Source: Archilochus colubris
Taxonomy: Eukaryota; Chordata; Aves; Apodiformes; Trochilidae
Reading direction: 5' to 3'
DNA: 64,000 bases
Assembly (NCBI GenBank): GCA_023079485.1
Contig: CM041084.1
Coordinates: 122,686,467 to 122,750,466 of the forward strand
Part shown: positions 1 to 12,266 of the stretch, piece by piece
Layout of the letters: every line of letters starts with the position of its first letter
How positions within the stretch are numbered: the first letter of the stretch is position 1
Translations under genes and position numbers: made by a program
The notes under the pieces: model-generated
What the model was told of the DNA's origin: nothing
Seen by the model: only the letters and a program-made list of their open reading frames with translations
The model's database searches: none

Positions 1-1830
1 GCTGACTGGAGCAGTGAGTTGAAACAATTGGGTACCTTCTAGTTCTAAAGCAAATACAGTGATCTGGGGTGATCAGGCACTCCCTAACCACACCCTGGAT
101 TCTGCTGTCTGGGAAAGGTACACAAGACCCCTCCTGCCCAGACCACAGCCCACTCTGATCCTTGAGTCAAGGATCACTTGACTCAAACTGCAGCCATCAT
201 GGAAAAACACTGACTGAAATCAATCATCTATAAATAACAATTCTGAAAGGAAGGCCCTTCAGAGATCTCTGGGATCACACCAAGCTGCTGCACAGTATCT
301 CAAGAAGGAAGTTGGTCTTTCCAATAGGAAAGAGCAAGTAGTTGGCTCCTACTCATATATGTGGCAAAAAGATCAAATTACATTAATTTATTAGTACTTG
401 ACCCCATGGATGAACTGGTGGTTTATTTCCTTGCAACTTCTTTTTGTACAGCTTGATGATTTTTAGGTACCAAAATTTATTATCTTAACATAGGTTTATC
501 TCTATATCTGTGTGTGTGTGCATGCAATTTAATTTAGAAACATTGTTAAATCTTTAATTGAACCTCTGTATTGATTATAATACAATGATTGATTGCTGAT
601 TAGGCATTGCTAGAGAATAATCCAATGTTGTGACTAATTATAACAGTGCCAATCAACCTCTGTTTGCTGCTATCCAAATCATGCCAGACCCATAATTATA
701 TATAAAAGCACTACAGTGAAACTCCTAAATCTAAACCCTTTAGGTATAAACTGCTGACGAATGGATTCAGCAGTACCAAGACTCCTCTCTGACCCCCTCT
801 CAGACAGTAAGGGGGTCCATTCTGGACCTCGTGACTCAATGGGACAGCATTCCTCATTCTTTTCATAGATCCCTGTGCAAATCAGTCCAACCAGATCCTG
901 ACTCACTCTCCCCCAGCCCCAAATAAATAACTTCTCCTGATCCCTTGAAAGTAACTGCAACCCAATTCCAACAGCTACCCATTAACAGAGTGCACCTCGC
1001 CATCATAAATCTGTATGAAACTCACCTTTTCCTAGTATCTTTGTCAGTGATTCTGTAAGCAACCTTAAGAATCTCCTCTTCTGTTCATGGCAAGGTATTA
1101 AAAATACACTGAACCCAACAGGTTAACTCTTGCAAGCTTCCAAAAAGGAGCCATTCAGCAGGGCATGGAACTAGGATTTCAACAAGGAACAAAAGCCAGG
1201 CTGCCTGGGTCATGTGCAGTATGTATTTGGTGCAATACAATGCCACTGAATGCTTCTACAATAAGAAAGTCAAAGGATATTTTATTTAGAAAGACTAGCA
1301 GCCTATCAAAAATTGCAAACCTTCTGTTTCTAGCAACACTTCTATTCCACTATTTTCCAAAAACGATCAGGGAGCTAAAAGGGAAGAGATGAAGCCTGTA
1401 TTAAAATCATGTAGATAACTGAAACCACAAGAAGCTGCTGTTCTGATTCAAATCAAAATAACCTGTTAGAAGAATCTAATTTACAAACACACCCTAATCT
1501 AGATATTGACATTTCAAAGTGATTAAGTGCTCCATCCTTTGCCAAGGTTCCTGTTGCCACAAAAACTGAAGGCGCCATAGGCAAAACAGCTGATACGTAC
1601 AAATCACCATGTAATAAAAATCAGAAAATCTTTCATATAGAATAAAATGCACCTTAAAAATAGCCTTTCAGCTATACAAATAGATTATAAATTTTATGTA
1701 CCACATAACAAACTAGAGCTAGATGAGTTTTCTTGTACTGTAGTTGTCTTAGAATACAATCAAAACTCTGAAAAACCCTTGCATATATAATGCAAGCATA
1801 TTACTATAAATGGAGAAAAGTCACACTTGC

Positions 1831-1833
<3 letters not shown>

Positions 1834-1878
<45 letters not shown>
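1834..1878. repeat. T homopolymer, 45 bases
   Basis: An uninterrupted run of 45 T on the plus strand (poly-A on the minus strand) ends one base before the left edge of a plus-oriented CR1 fragment. CR1 elements normally end in a short 8-base repeat and not in poly-A, so the tract is not part of the usual CR1 structure. Its exact length may be unreliable in an assembly. Confidence 0.95.
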
Positions 1879-1879
<1 letters not shown>

Positions 1880-2682
1880 TCCCAAATATGCAAAGTGATT
1901 GATCTAGACAGGCTAGAGAGATGGGCAAAGGTGAACCTCATGAAGTTCAGTCAGGACAAATGTAGAGTCCTGTGCCTGGACAGGAACACCACCACGTACC
2001 AGAATGGATAGGGCACGTTCTGCTGGAAAGTAGCTCCATGGAAAAAGACTCCATTGGAGTCCTAATGTACAGTAAATTCTCCATGGGTCAGCAATGTGCC
2101 CTTGTGGCAAAGAGGGCCAATAGTAGCCTGGGGTGCATTAGGAAGGGTGTCCAGCAGATAGAGGGAGGTTCTCCTCCCCCTGTACCTTGCCCTGGTGAGA
2201 CCACAGCTGGAATACTTTATCCAGCTTTGGGCTCCCCAGTTCAAGAGAGACAAGAATCTACTGGAGAATGTCCAGTAGAGAGCACTTAACATCTCTCCTA
2301 TTAAGAAAGATGGAGAGAACTGGGGCTGTTTAGCCTTGAAAAAAGAGGGGATCTTATTAATGTCTATAAATATCTGAGGGGTGCGTGTCAAGAGGATGAG
2401 GCCAAGCTCTTTTCAGTGGTGCCCAGTCATAGGACAAGGATTATTTGGTTTAAACTAGAACATAGGTAGTTTCACCTCAACATAATGAGAAACTTCTTTA
2501 CTGTGAGCACTGGAACAGGCTGCCCACAGAGGTTGTAGAGTCTCCTTCTCTGGAGACTTTCAAAACCCATCTGGATGTGTTCTTGTGTGACCTGCCCTAG
2601 GTGATCCTGCTTTGTCAGGGGGGGGTGGACTAGATGATCTCCAGAGGTCCCTTCCAACCCTTAACATTCTATGATTCTATTA
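1880..2682 (+). mobile_element. CR1 LINE, 5'-truncated, 3' end present
   Basis: This is a plus-oriented CR1 fragment. Broken reading frames encode the C-terminal end of the CR1 reverse transcriptase ORF, including a stretch like LMKFSQDKCRVLCLDRN followed by QQCALVAKRANSSLGCIRK. Next come the untranslated CR1 3' region (the 'AACAGGCTGCCCACAGAGG' and 'GGACTAGATGATCTCCAGAGG' type blocks) and the terminal repeated ATTCTATG-like end near 2,680. Multiple frameshifts and stops show it is dead. It is truncated at its 5' end exactly at the T run. Confidence 0.93.
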
Positions 2683-3837
2683 TTTTTATGGAGATAACGT
2701 TAAAGAAAGAGAGAAATTTCAAAAAATATTTTACAAGTAACAATCAGCAATACGTTTCTCTCAGAAATGTACACTTCATGTCATCCTGACCTCAGTAATG
2801 CCAAATACCATTGCATGAACTAGAGTAATTTAATTTTATAGCATTTAAATAAAATTACAGTTATGGACATGGACATTATGTATGTAATCTATGTAGCCTA
2901 ATACACAGTACCCTGTTCTTGCACATTTCACAGACACACAAGTTATAAACCATGTACCCATTGACTTTTTCTCAGCACAGATGGCATTTCAAGAGGAATT
3001 TTTTTTGTGTGCCACAGCTAACATAAACGACAAAGAAATTACTCTTACTGAATATTGCCTGCTGTTGAAGAGTGTTTTGAAATTACACTCTGTTTTTTAA
3101 GGGAACTGAAGAGTGGAGAACAAGCCGTGCATTCACAGCAGTGCTAACAGATATAGCAGTGATGCTGACTGAATGCAGCTCGTCGAGAACCAGTGCCTAA
3201 TGGATTAAGGACACATTTTTCCCCCTGTGCCACATTAGAGGGTTTCATTGAAATTTGCTTTGTAAAAAGATCATTGTCCACTGACAACTTTCATCACAAA
3301 CAGAAAATTATTTAGCCTTTTGTCTTGCCTAATAGTGAAAGAAGTTTTTAAGAGAACTAGCAATACTTCTTTCTCAGCAGTACGTTGAATACAGGGTTTT
3401 CTAGAGGAATGGAAAACTTACTTGTGAGAGTATGTATGCATACATGCACAAGCACAAATTTTTGAAAACACTAATTAACTAAAATAATACAGACTCCAAT
3501 GTTAGGCTGCAGGAAAACTTGGCATTTACCACCTATAGCTGCACAATCCAATTCTTGTGGTTTTAGTTTGCACTGGAATTTCATTTCCTGGGAATGCCAT
3601 TTCAAGTCCGCAGTTAAAAAAATGGACAATAGCACTGGCTGAAGTCATCAGCTGATATGAAAGTTCCCTTTCCTAATATTAATTCTACTGTACAAAATAC
3701 AAATCAGGATAAAAAGTATGGAAGCCCAGGAACAATGAACTAAGAGGCCCATGTCATCATCACTTGCTACAAAAAGCCCCACCAAGCAGAAAGACACTTA
3801 TTAATGAGCAGTAAGCTTCATCTGTCCTCTTGCAAGG

Positions 3838-4322
3838 TCATAGAATCATAGAATTGGCTGGGTTGGAAGGGACCTCAGAGATCATCAAGTCCAACCCTTG
3901 ATCCACTACCGCTGCAGTTTCCAGACTATGGCACTGAGTGCACATCCAGTCTCTTTTTAAATATCTCCAGGGACGGAGAATCCACTACTTCACTGGGCAG
4001 CCCATTCCAATGCCTGATCACCCTCTCGGTAAAGAAATTCTTTCTAATGTCCAACCTAAACCTCCTCTGGCACAACTTGCTGAGAGTTGCCTGGGCATGC
4101 ACAACATGCCCTCTTGTCTTGCTGAGAGTTGCCTGGGAAAAGAGACAAAACCCCCCTGGCTACACCCTCCTTTCAGGTAGTTGTAGAGAGTGATGAGGTC
4201 TCCTCTGAGCCTCCTCTTCTCCAGGCTGAACAGACCCAGCTCCCTCAGCCTCTCCTCATAGGGTTTGTACTCGAGTCCCTTCACCAGCCTAGTTGCCTTC
4301 CTCTTAAATCCTATCCTGCTTC
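3838..4322 (-). mobile_element. CR1 LINE 3' fragment
   Basis: The plus strand begins with the inverted CR1 terminus (TCATAGAATCATAGAATTGG) and continues through the complementary 3' region to the 'CTCCTCTTCTCCAGGCTGAA' block. The element is therefore minus-oriented and keeps its 3' end but is 5'-truncated. It carries an internal 20-base direct duplication with a small hairpin between the copies (4,076-4,137), which is not part of the usual CR1 sequence. Confidence 0.93.
4076..4137. repeat. 20-bp direct duplication inside CR1
   Basis: The 20 bases at 4,076-4,095 recur exactly at 4,118-4,137, a spacing of 42. Between the copies, 4,093-4,099 and 4,105-4,111 form a perfect 7-bp stem (GGGCATG/CATGCCC) with a 5-base loop. 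The extra copy sits where CR1 normally has a different short segment, which suggests a templated local duplication after insertion. Confidence 0.85.
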
Positions 4323-4967
4323 ACAAGGTCAAATCTAGTAAATCAGGCTCAAAGACCACAAGCTCATGTAATGCTATTATGCCAAATTGTGTGAAAAATC
4401 ACTATCAAATGCAAAATATATGAATAAAGAACAGAAAAAAGCACTTTGCTTTGTTCGTGAGAATAATACACCCTCCACTTTGAACATTACTAGGGAAAAC
4501 AATACCTCAAGACTTTGACAAGAGTATTATTTTGGAAAAATCCTGCTGGAGAGATCAGCCAGAGTATCTAAGACTGGCGATGAAAGAATAAACTGTGCTA
4601 GTGACACAACTGGTTCCTCTACAGACTGCAACTGATTGGACCTGATGGTTGTAGGGATGTCAGCAATACAGTTAAGCATGAGGTATCTTGAAACTAAGAT
4701 ATGCACACAGTACAACACAACAGACAGAAACAGAGGAACTGACAGAAGTCCAGTGCAATATAAGTTATGCACACTTGCAGAGTAAATTTTTCTACAGAGT
4801 AAATTTTTCCACATTCAAAAGTTTTTTCCAACTTTTTCAACAAATGATCCTATCCAACATATCGCTGTGGTTCTCTGGATGTGGGGACTTCTGAATGCTA
4901 GTGCTGTGTCTGTATCAGCCAGCTATGGAATCTTATCTTATTTACAGTAAGTTCAACCATTCATATC

Positions 4968-5325
4968 ACAGAATTGCACAGAATCACAGAATGGCAGGGG
5001 TTGGAAGGGACCTCTGGAGATCATCTAGTCCAGCCCCACTGCAAGAGCAGGATCCCCTAGAGCAGATAACACAGGAACATATCCTGTGTTTTGAATGTTT
5101 CCAGGGAGAGAGACTCCACAACCTCCCCAGTGCTGTTACCCTCAATGTAAAGAAGTATTTTCTCATACTCAGGCTAAATCTTTTGTGTGCCAGTTTGTGA
5201 CCATTACCCCTTGTTCTGTCACTGGACACCACAGAGAATGGGACAATCCTACTGAGTGTGTCCTCTGTTTCTTGGCACTCTTGAGACTTGATCCATCTCA
5301 CTACTTGAAAGGTGAATTCCAGTAG
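4968..5325 (-). mobile_element. CR1 LINE 3' fragment
   Basis: The plus strand reads CACAGAATCACAGAATGGCA and then GGTTGGAAGGGACCTCTGGA, the inverted 3' end of a CR1. Further inverted CR1 3' sequence follows (CTCCACAACCTCCCCAG and onward) before decaying near 5.3 kb. It is minus-oriented, 5'-truncated and non-coding. Open frames on either strand here are CR1 shadows. Confidence 0.92.
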
Positions 5326-8300
5326 TTTGCAAGTTGTCACAAATGCTGTCATCTGTCTCAGCATTGTGTGAAGGTGGCTCAGCTAACGTGGCAGCAAACA
5401 CTATGCACACCCAGGCAAGTAATCTGGAAAATCACATTCCTGTTAAACAAGCAAGGTGCCTTTCAGAGTTCTGGCTTGGCTGTGCAGTAGCTATCTGTGG
5501 AGGTTACGTTTGCAATTTAACCTACACTTTTCAAAGTGCTACACTGCTTTTGCTTGCTGCGGGCAGAATGGAGGCATTTAGACCTTAAAGTACATATTCA
5601 GTCCTTCTAGAACACAATGAACATTTACGATTAGAAAACAGCACCAATGAATAATACAGGTTTTTACTTCAAAATGTGCAAGCAGACCTATTTTCTGATT
5701 GCTCATTGGATAAGCCTCTTTTTCCTGTTAACAGTCAGATTCTAGAAGGCAGCACACCTTTCTGGAATAGGCCATAACTGAGCAGTTTACCATCAATAAT
5801 AAACAAAATCAAGCTCTAGTGACTGCCTGGGTGAAATCCAGTCAAGCTGCAGTCATATTTAACTAGAGAAGTCTACCAAAACAAAGCAAGAATTTACCAC
5901 TTAAATAACTAGCTGGTGTGGATATTTGGAGAAGCTGCTTTTAATCACATGGGATAGCCAACTACCAACATTTTTTCAGAAGCCCCTAAAATATGGGAAT
6001 AACTCTTGAAGTAATTCTCATTACGTGAAAAACAACCACATTCAAAATTTCTAACTATCATGGGTGCATAGAAAATAAAACTTAAGAAACATGAAAGCTC
6101 AACATACACAGTGGTGAAAAAAACTTGGAAAAAACCGCACACCCCAAGAATGTGCTATTGGGCTAGAAGGAAGAGAGAGCTAGAGAGCTTGGAGGATCAC
6201 AGAGCTTACAGTGGGTAAATCTGATGGACAGCCTGGTTTCTTGGCCTTTTGTTTTCATCCATTTGACCAAAAAGCCTCAAAAGCCACCAATCAGTTGATG
6301 TCCTCTGAAGCTGCCTCATCAAACCACTCTGCCAAATTTGTGGGATACAGAAAAGGAGCTCTCCCAAGGAGAACTGAGGAGCCTTCTAAAACAGATGGAG
6401 AAAAATAATAGAATACAATCTTGGAATAAACACCACCTCTAGCAAAACAGAAAAGCACAACTTGATCATCAGGCTGCAAGCAGATTGGGGAGTCGTCCTA
6501 ATGAGAATATTTTAGTTAGGCAGATACTGCTTTTTGATCTTGGAGTCAGGCTCCTGGAGAGTTTTGACTACGAAAATATGCAAATGTTTCCACTGAAATG
6601 CATGGTGCATAATCAATCACACCCAGCAGGCCTTATGGATCAACAACACACCATCTAACCAGAAGGCTGCCCAGAGCTATGTTCCTGGAGAGGCCAGGCA
6701 AGAAAATCATTTAGGGATGAAAATGCAGCACTGCCTATGCTGTTTCTTTGTAATGATGGGCAGAAAATGCAGCTGCAACTAATTTTGCTCCAGTTTTCTG
6801 TAGCTATTCTAGAAGGACTTAAAGAGGCACCAGGGGAGAGAATTCTTAGAGACACTTAATTTACTTCATTTATTTCATATCTTCTTCCATTGAATTCTAA
6901 ACTAATCAGAAGATAAAGTATAGGTACAGGAATTAAAATTAATTTCACAGTTACTGAGCAAGACTTTTAATATATAAAAGAAACAGAAGATAGTAAAATC
7001 TAATACAGTATTGTCATGGCAAATGTCACTGAAACAGAAGGGCACAGGAAGTAGGTTTTAATGGACAATTGCTATTTTCACACTATAGGAAGTGCTAAAG
7101 CAGCTAAGGTTTTAGCTTTGGCTTGTCCTTTAGGAGCACAAACTTAATATAGAAAATGTTAGGCAGTTAGAAAGTTTATAATTTTTTTTTTTTCAGAGAA
7201 GACAGGGTACAGTAGGACTGGGGAAAAGGAAAATGAAGTAGCAAGAGGATAATACAAATTTCACAACATTTTGAGGTCATCTAACAAAAGGTTAACAAAA
7301 TAAAATCTATTCAAATACTTCCACCCATGAGAGTGATAGGAGTGATGCCTGCCTGGTTCCTTCTTTAATTCTTTTAAACTTTTGGATGTTTCCAGTTACT
7401 CCTTTCTGGGACATCAGAAAGGACACCACTTCTGACACTAATGTATGTAAGTTTTGAAGGGTTTTTAGATACACCTAATCAAAACATTTCTGTCTAAAAG
7501 GACCTCTAACCCCATCACCATTTCTAGACATTTATTCTCACATTTTATTCAAAAAAAGAAACTTCAACCCTTGCTCTCCATCTCCCACCCTTCCATCACC
7601 AACCTCCAAGAGGCAGAAGCCACTCCCCACATGCCTCCCCTGTACTGGGTCCCTACATCACAACTCAAACCCCCTGTATCAGCAATTTAGGCTTTTTCTC
7701 ATCTTTCTTGTTGACTTGATCTGGGAGTAAGTGTGCATTATGATAAGTAAATGATGAAAATACAAATTATCAAAAAACCTCTGTTAACTTCCACACTGCT
7801 CCCTACTGAGGACATCATCTTTGATTACATCTGACCTTCACAAATTTAGCTACCTGGAACCTGTGCTTCCTTTCTGCCCACAAGACAAGGTGATTACTCC
7901 CTCAGTGACACCATTCTTTTTAGAAAAACAACCTTTCATTACTCAGATCCTAGAGATCTGGGCTGTGTTTGATAGCTCATGCCTGAACTGGAGGTCAATC
8001 TGAAGCATACTGTCCTCTGTTGTACAGGTAAAATCTCAATTCTCATAGATAACTGCAGTTTATAGTTGAATGGTCAGATCTCTTCTCCAAGACAGCATTA
8101 CTTTATGCACCACAACTACCAGTAAATTTAAGCTTTAAAGGGTAAGAAATTCACATTTCCTTGTTATATCAAATAATTCATCTAATCAAGCTGAACAGTT
8201 TCATTTATGCTCATCTGAGTTTCTGAAAGATTTAACTCATATAAATTTTATTCAAAATGACCAGATGAAGAAATTTGAAAGGAGCAAGACGTATTCATTT

Positions 8301-8500
8301 GTTTCATTTTTGCATTCCAAAACATAAAAGTAAGTTAAAGTCATGCTCTCTACCTATTTTAATCTAAGACACTTCCATTTCAACACATAATATATAGAGA
8401 AAACCCTGCAGTATTTCTGCAAGATGAAATAGCAAATGTAAACAATTAACTTTAAAAATTAATTTAAATTCAATGTTACAACTCTCCTGCAGACTTATTT

Positions 8501-8580
8501 AATATACTAATATTATACTAATATATACTAATATACTACTATACTAATATACTAATACACTAATATACTAATACTAATAA
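8501..8580. repeat. (TACTAATA)n AT-rich minisatellite
   Basis: About ten imperfect copies of a TACTAATA/TAATATAC-type unit are present. The array is bracketed by a 15-base near-identical direct repeat (8,489-8,503 and 8,581-8,595, differing at one base), so array plus one flank looks like a single duplicated or slippage-expanded segment. Confidence 0.9.
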
Positions 8581-8752
8581 GCAGACTTGTTTAATGTCTG
8601 CTACATTTAGCCTGACAATATGACTTTAAAGAGCTGCTATGAAGCACCTTGAACATGGCAGGACTTTGATGTATAAGATACTTTCTTTGTACACCAGAGA
8701 GTTCAGGTCCTTGCTCCAAACACATCAACAGAAGAAGGTGACCACAGACCAC

Positions 8753-8834
8753 CCATGCTCCAGGTGAGTGTGTTACTATTGGACTAATTAGGCCTAATTA
8801 ATAGTCCAAGAGTTACTCACTTGCCTGAGCATGG
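8753..8834. repeat. Long imperfect inverted repeat (hairpin/cruciform)
   Basis: Left arm 8,753-8,792 and right arm 8,793-8,834 are near-complete reverse complements, with a few small gaps and mismatches. The symmetry centre is GGCC at 8,791-8,794, with essentially no loop. Weaker complementarity (roughly two thirds of positions) continues outward for about 20 bases on each side, to about 8,731 and 8,856. I recognise no terminal motif of a known avian transposon. The lack of a loop argues against a simple microRNA precursor. Confidence 0.85.
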
Positions 8835-11800
8835 AAGGTTTGTGTTCATGTTCTCTTGTTATATTAATTTGATGTACCCTTTCTGTCCAGATTTCACTAA
8901 CAAAATTCTGAAGTGTCCATAATTTCCATTAGTTTCCCCATTCTCTTCCACATGCCCGTGAGACTACCATCAGCCTGCCCCTGCCCAACAGTTCCATTTG
9001 TTGTAATTTCAGTACAAATGACTACAAATCACCAGGAACTCAGTTAAGACATTTTTACATTTTTAAAATTTTGGAGTCTATACGCAATAATGAAAGCCCT
9101 GTGGCTAAATGACTCAGAAGTAACAATTACTATGCCAGTGTTTTCTGTATTCTGCATACAGTGCCTCACCAAGATTTTCATTCTTATTCACTGAGATCCT
9201 TAAAAGCAGGTCAGAAGGGATGGGCTTTGTTACATTTTGTGGTCAGAATGAAATATACTTATCCAGGTTACCAGCTCATTTGTAGAGCTCTCACTGAGAT
9301 ACTCATATGACCTTGTTAATAAGGATTTTGCAGTATGATAAATTTCTGTCTCAAGATCACTCATATATTGCCCTGATTTTAGTAGGATACTGCAAAATTT
9401 CATGTTACACTTTACTTTGGCATCAGAAATGGGTAACCTTCTTATCTCCATTAAGGTTTAAAAGCAAAATAATTAGCAAGCTTCATTTCCATAGCATTTT
9501 TCTACTTCAAAACAAAAATTTTTTTCTGTGAAGAGAGTGTGTGTAACAATAAGAAACTGAAGATCATATTAAATGACTTATTTCTCCCATGCTTTTGGAA
9601 ACATCATCTGGTTAATTCAAGATGACCTTTCACAATTGGATACAACAAATCTAAGAAGGCAGATGGATGTCCTTATGAGAAGACAGTCAACCCAACAAGT
9701 CCTGCCAGGAGGTGAAGGACAGGAATTCACCTCTGGGGAACATGCAACTCCACCAGGGCACTTCTAGACAAAAGATTGGAAGAGGTCTATAAAGCAGAAA
9801 CAGAACTTAAAATGCAAGGACTCTGAAATTCTCTGAATTCATCAGAGAATTTGACTTAAAGACCAAATTGTGCTGAAGACAAAGAGAGACTGAGCCATCC
9901 CCCCTGATTACAACCACCTATATTTAGGAAGATCTACAGGCAAAGTTTTTATCCTTCTTCCTCTTCATTGTGGACGAAAAGCCAAATAATTCATCCCAGA
10001 TTTAAAGTGAAACTTAAGCTTGTCGGCAAAACAACAGTGACTGAGATGTTCATCATGCTACTGAATTTAGACTCCAGGTTTATTTTCTGCTTCATTCTCT
10101 CATTCTGCTAATGCAGCCCAACCTGCATGTCTGAAAACAAGCAACAATATGGCATGATCGTTTCCTTATTCCCAACGAAATACAAAAAACACTTTTAGAA
10201 GACAAATTTGCAAGTTAATTTATTTCCTAGCATGTTAGGTATCCTGTTCTCACAACTGGTGTCAAAATTAGTCTTAATAAGGCACTAAAGAAGTTGATTC
10301 ATACCCTTTTGCATCTAGTTGGGTAAAAATTTTTCACCTCTCCAAAGCAAGATCATCTTGCAGCTACAGAAAAGACAAGCTCAATTACTTCAAGGGGAGT
10401 ATCTGTATGAAGCCATATAGAAAGGCACTTAAAGCCTGTACACTGGCTGTCTGAACTGTAACATGGAAATACTAAGATATGGTTTGAGCAGGAAGTTGGA
10501 GTAGGTGACGACTTCCTGAGATCTTGAATTTTCTGATTACTCCATTTGCTCTGAGACTCAAGGATGAATGAGAAAGGCACTTGGCTATTACTGGGTCAAC
10601 CACTGGTGAAAATTTCAAATAAGTATTGTAACATTTTCAAGCTTTTAATGAAAACCCTTTTACTACATATATATGGGGGGGAAAAAATCCTGTCAAAATG
10701 CTCATGAACTTTATGGTTTTCACAAAGGTCATCTGTAAGAGCCAGAGGAAATTAACAATCATCCCGTTCTGGATGAGGTGGCTCAACCTACTTGTTTATG
10801 TTGGCTTTTAGAAAGCAAACAAACAAAAACCAACAAAACATACAGTTGGCTACATACTTTAAAAGTGGCACTATAATCTCAGAAGGTCTTTCACTGAACA
10901 TTATGAAGAAATAATTTTACCAGAAAGGTTAAGAAAAAATCGTTGCAGAGAGACTGATGCCAACACAAAATCATGAGCCACAAGAAGCAAAAGCACTAGC
11001 AACACAGCATACCCAATGTTTTTGGCAGTTTTTTACCATGAATAGAAGTGTTTAGCATTAGTGGATATGTTTCTATTATAGTAATATTCAGCATTTCCTA
11101 GAGGAGTCATTCCCTTTCTCTTTAAAATCAGTCAAGTCCTCCCCCAAAGTTCAAGGTTCTAGACTTTGCATTTTCAAGCCCCTTCTCTTTAAATCACAAG
11201 CCAGTATGAAATTCTCAGTTTCTCATTCTCTTACAATTATTCCACTTAGATATCGGGAAGTGAAAAATATAGACACACAAATCTTTAAATTCTTGCTGTG
11301 ATACACATCAAATCTCAGATTAAAGAACAAATATTTTTTCAAAATAAAATCCTATAGTCAGTCTATAATCGAAAGTGTAAGTGCCCAGATGCGTATGCTG
11401 AAGACACAAACATTTCTGTGCATTCACAACAGATCATTAAGAAATAACAAATTAAAAAGCAACACAAAAATCCCCAAATGCCAATTTTGTGCAAATATGA
11501 TTTGCCTGTATTGGCATTTTCTCACCACTTTTACCTGTTAATTAATTTTATAAACCACATTATCTATACAGGAATCTAAAAACATAAGATACTACATCCT
11601 CACTACACAGAACAAGCAAATGGACACTCCCATAACTGCAGCTATGACAGTGAAAAATTAAAAAATCTAGTTGCTAGCAGGTAAGATGATTTTATGTCTA
11701 AGTTAGAAAATTACTTCTTGGGGTTAAGATAGGTTAACAATCTTCCTCTACTGAGAGTGCTTGAGCCGCAGAATGTTTTAACAGAAAAAACATTGCAAAA

Positions 11801-12018
11801 GCAATATAAAGTCTACACTGCAGATGGTGTCAACTTCTGCTACCAGTGTTTCCAATTTTCAAGCAGTGGAGTTGTAATTGCCTTTGGATTACTTGGGCAT
11901 GAATACTAGTCTTACCAGTTCATAGTACAGCTTACCAAACTTGCCTCTAATACCCCATTAAAAAAAAAAAAAAAAAGTTTAAAGCTAAACATACCAAAAA
12001 AATCCCAACTCTCCTTAC

Positions 12019-12266
12019 CTTGCTGGAGGCACATCAATATTTGAAGAAACAACCTTGCGCTTCTGTTCCAGAAGACAAACAGAACGAGTGTTTTCCTTTT
12101 CATACTCATGAGCTCTGTTTGGCTTTTTGGTCTCTGCTGTTTTTAAATCTTCCTCCTTTGTGGTGAATAGGAGAAACTGTTGGTCTGGCAGTTTTTGACT
12201 GATGTCACTTTTTACATCCTCCTGTTGAAATGCAGGGAAGGTCATTTCACGCTTGATGCTGACTGC
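12019..12266 (-). CDS. ZNF704: ZNF704, coding exon 2 (82 codons plus 2 bases)
   Basis: This exon of a C2H2 zinc-finger transcription factor is predicted to act in the nucleus. It is read in the frame starting [10 protein letters not shown] and ends with [19 protein letters not shown] plus the first two bases of the next codon. The KREMTF start and the [17 protein letters not shown] end match my recollection of vertebrate ZNF704, a block conserved in the SLC2A4RG/ZNF395/ZNF704 family just upstream of the fingers. The acceptor is a pyrimidine-rich tract with ACAG ending at 12,267; the donor is AAG/GTAAGG, with GT at 12,018-12,017. The exon enters in phase 0, matching exon 1, and leaves in phase 2. 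A basic QKRK cluster could serve in nuclear import or DNA contact. The zinc finger lies in exons beyond the left edge. Identification is strong; the exact protein length is not visible. Confidence 0.93.

Larger units (their letters stand above)
1..12018 (-). other. ZNF704: ZNF704 intron 2 (partial, runs off the left edge)
   Basis: This is the sequence downstream of the exon 2 splice donor on the minus strand. I found no reading frame resembling the next conserved ZNF704 coding segment or its C2H2 finger, so intron 2 appears to continue past the window edge. It contains three CR1 fragments (1,880-2,682; 3,838-4,322; 4,968-5,325), a 45-base T run, an AT-rich minisatellite near 8.5 kb and an inverted repeat near 8.8 kb, listed separately. 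Between about 5.3 and 12.0 kb I see only AT-rich unique DNA apart from those two items. The open frames here are short and rich in Cys, Ser and Leu, as expected by chance. Confidence 0.75.

Noticed and set aside
4984..5364. A 126-codon minus open frame
   Set aside because: It lies within a CR1 LINE 3' region, which is untranslated in the active element.
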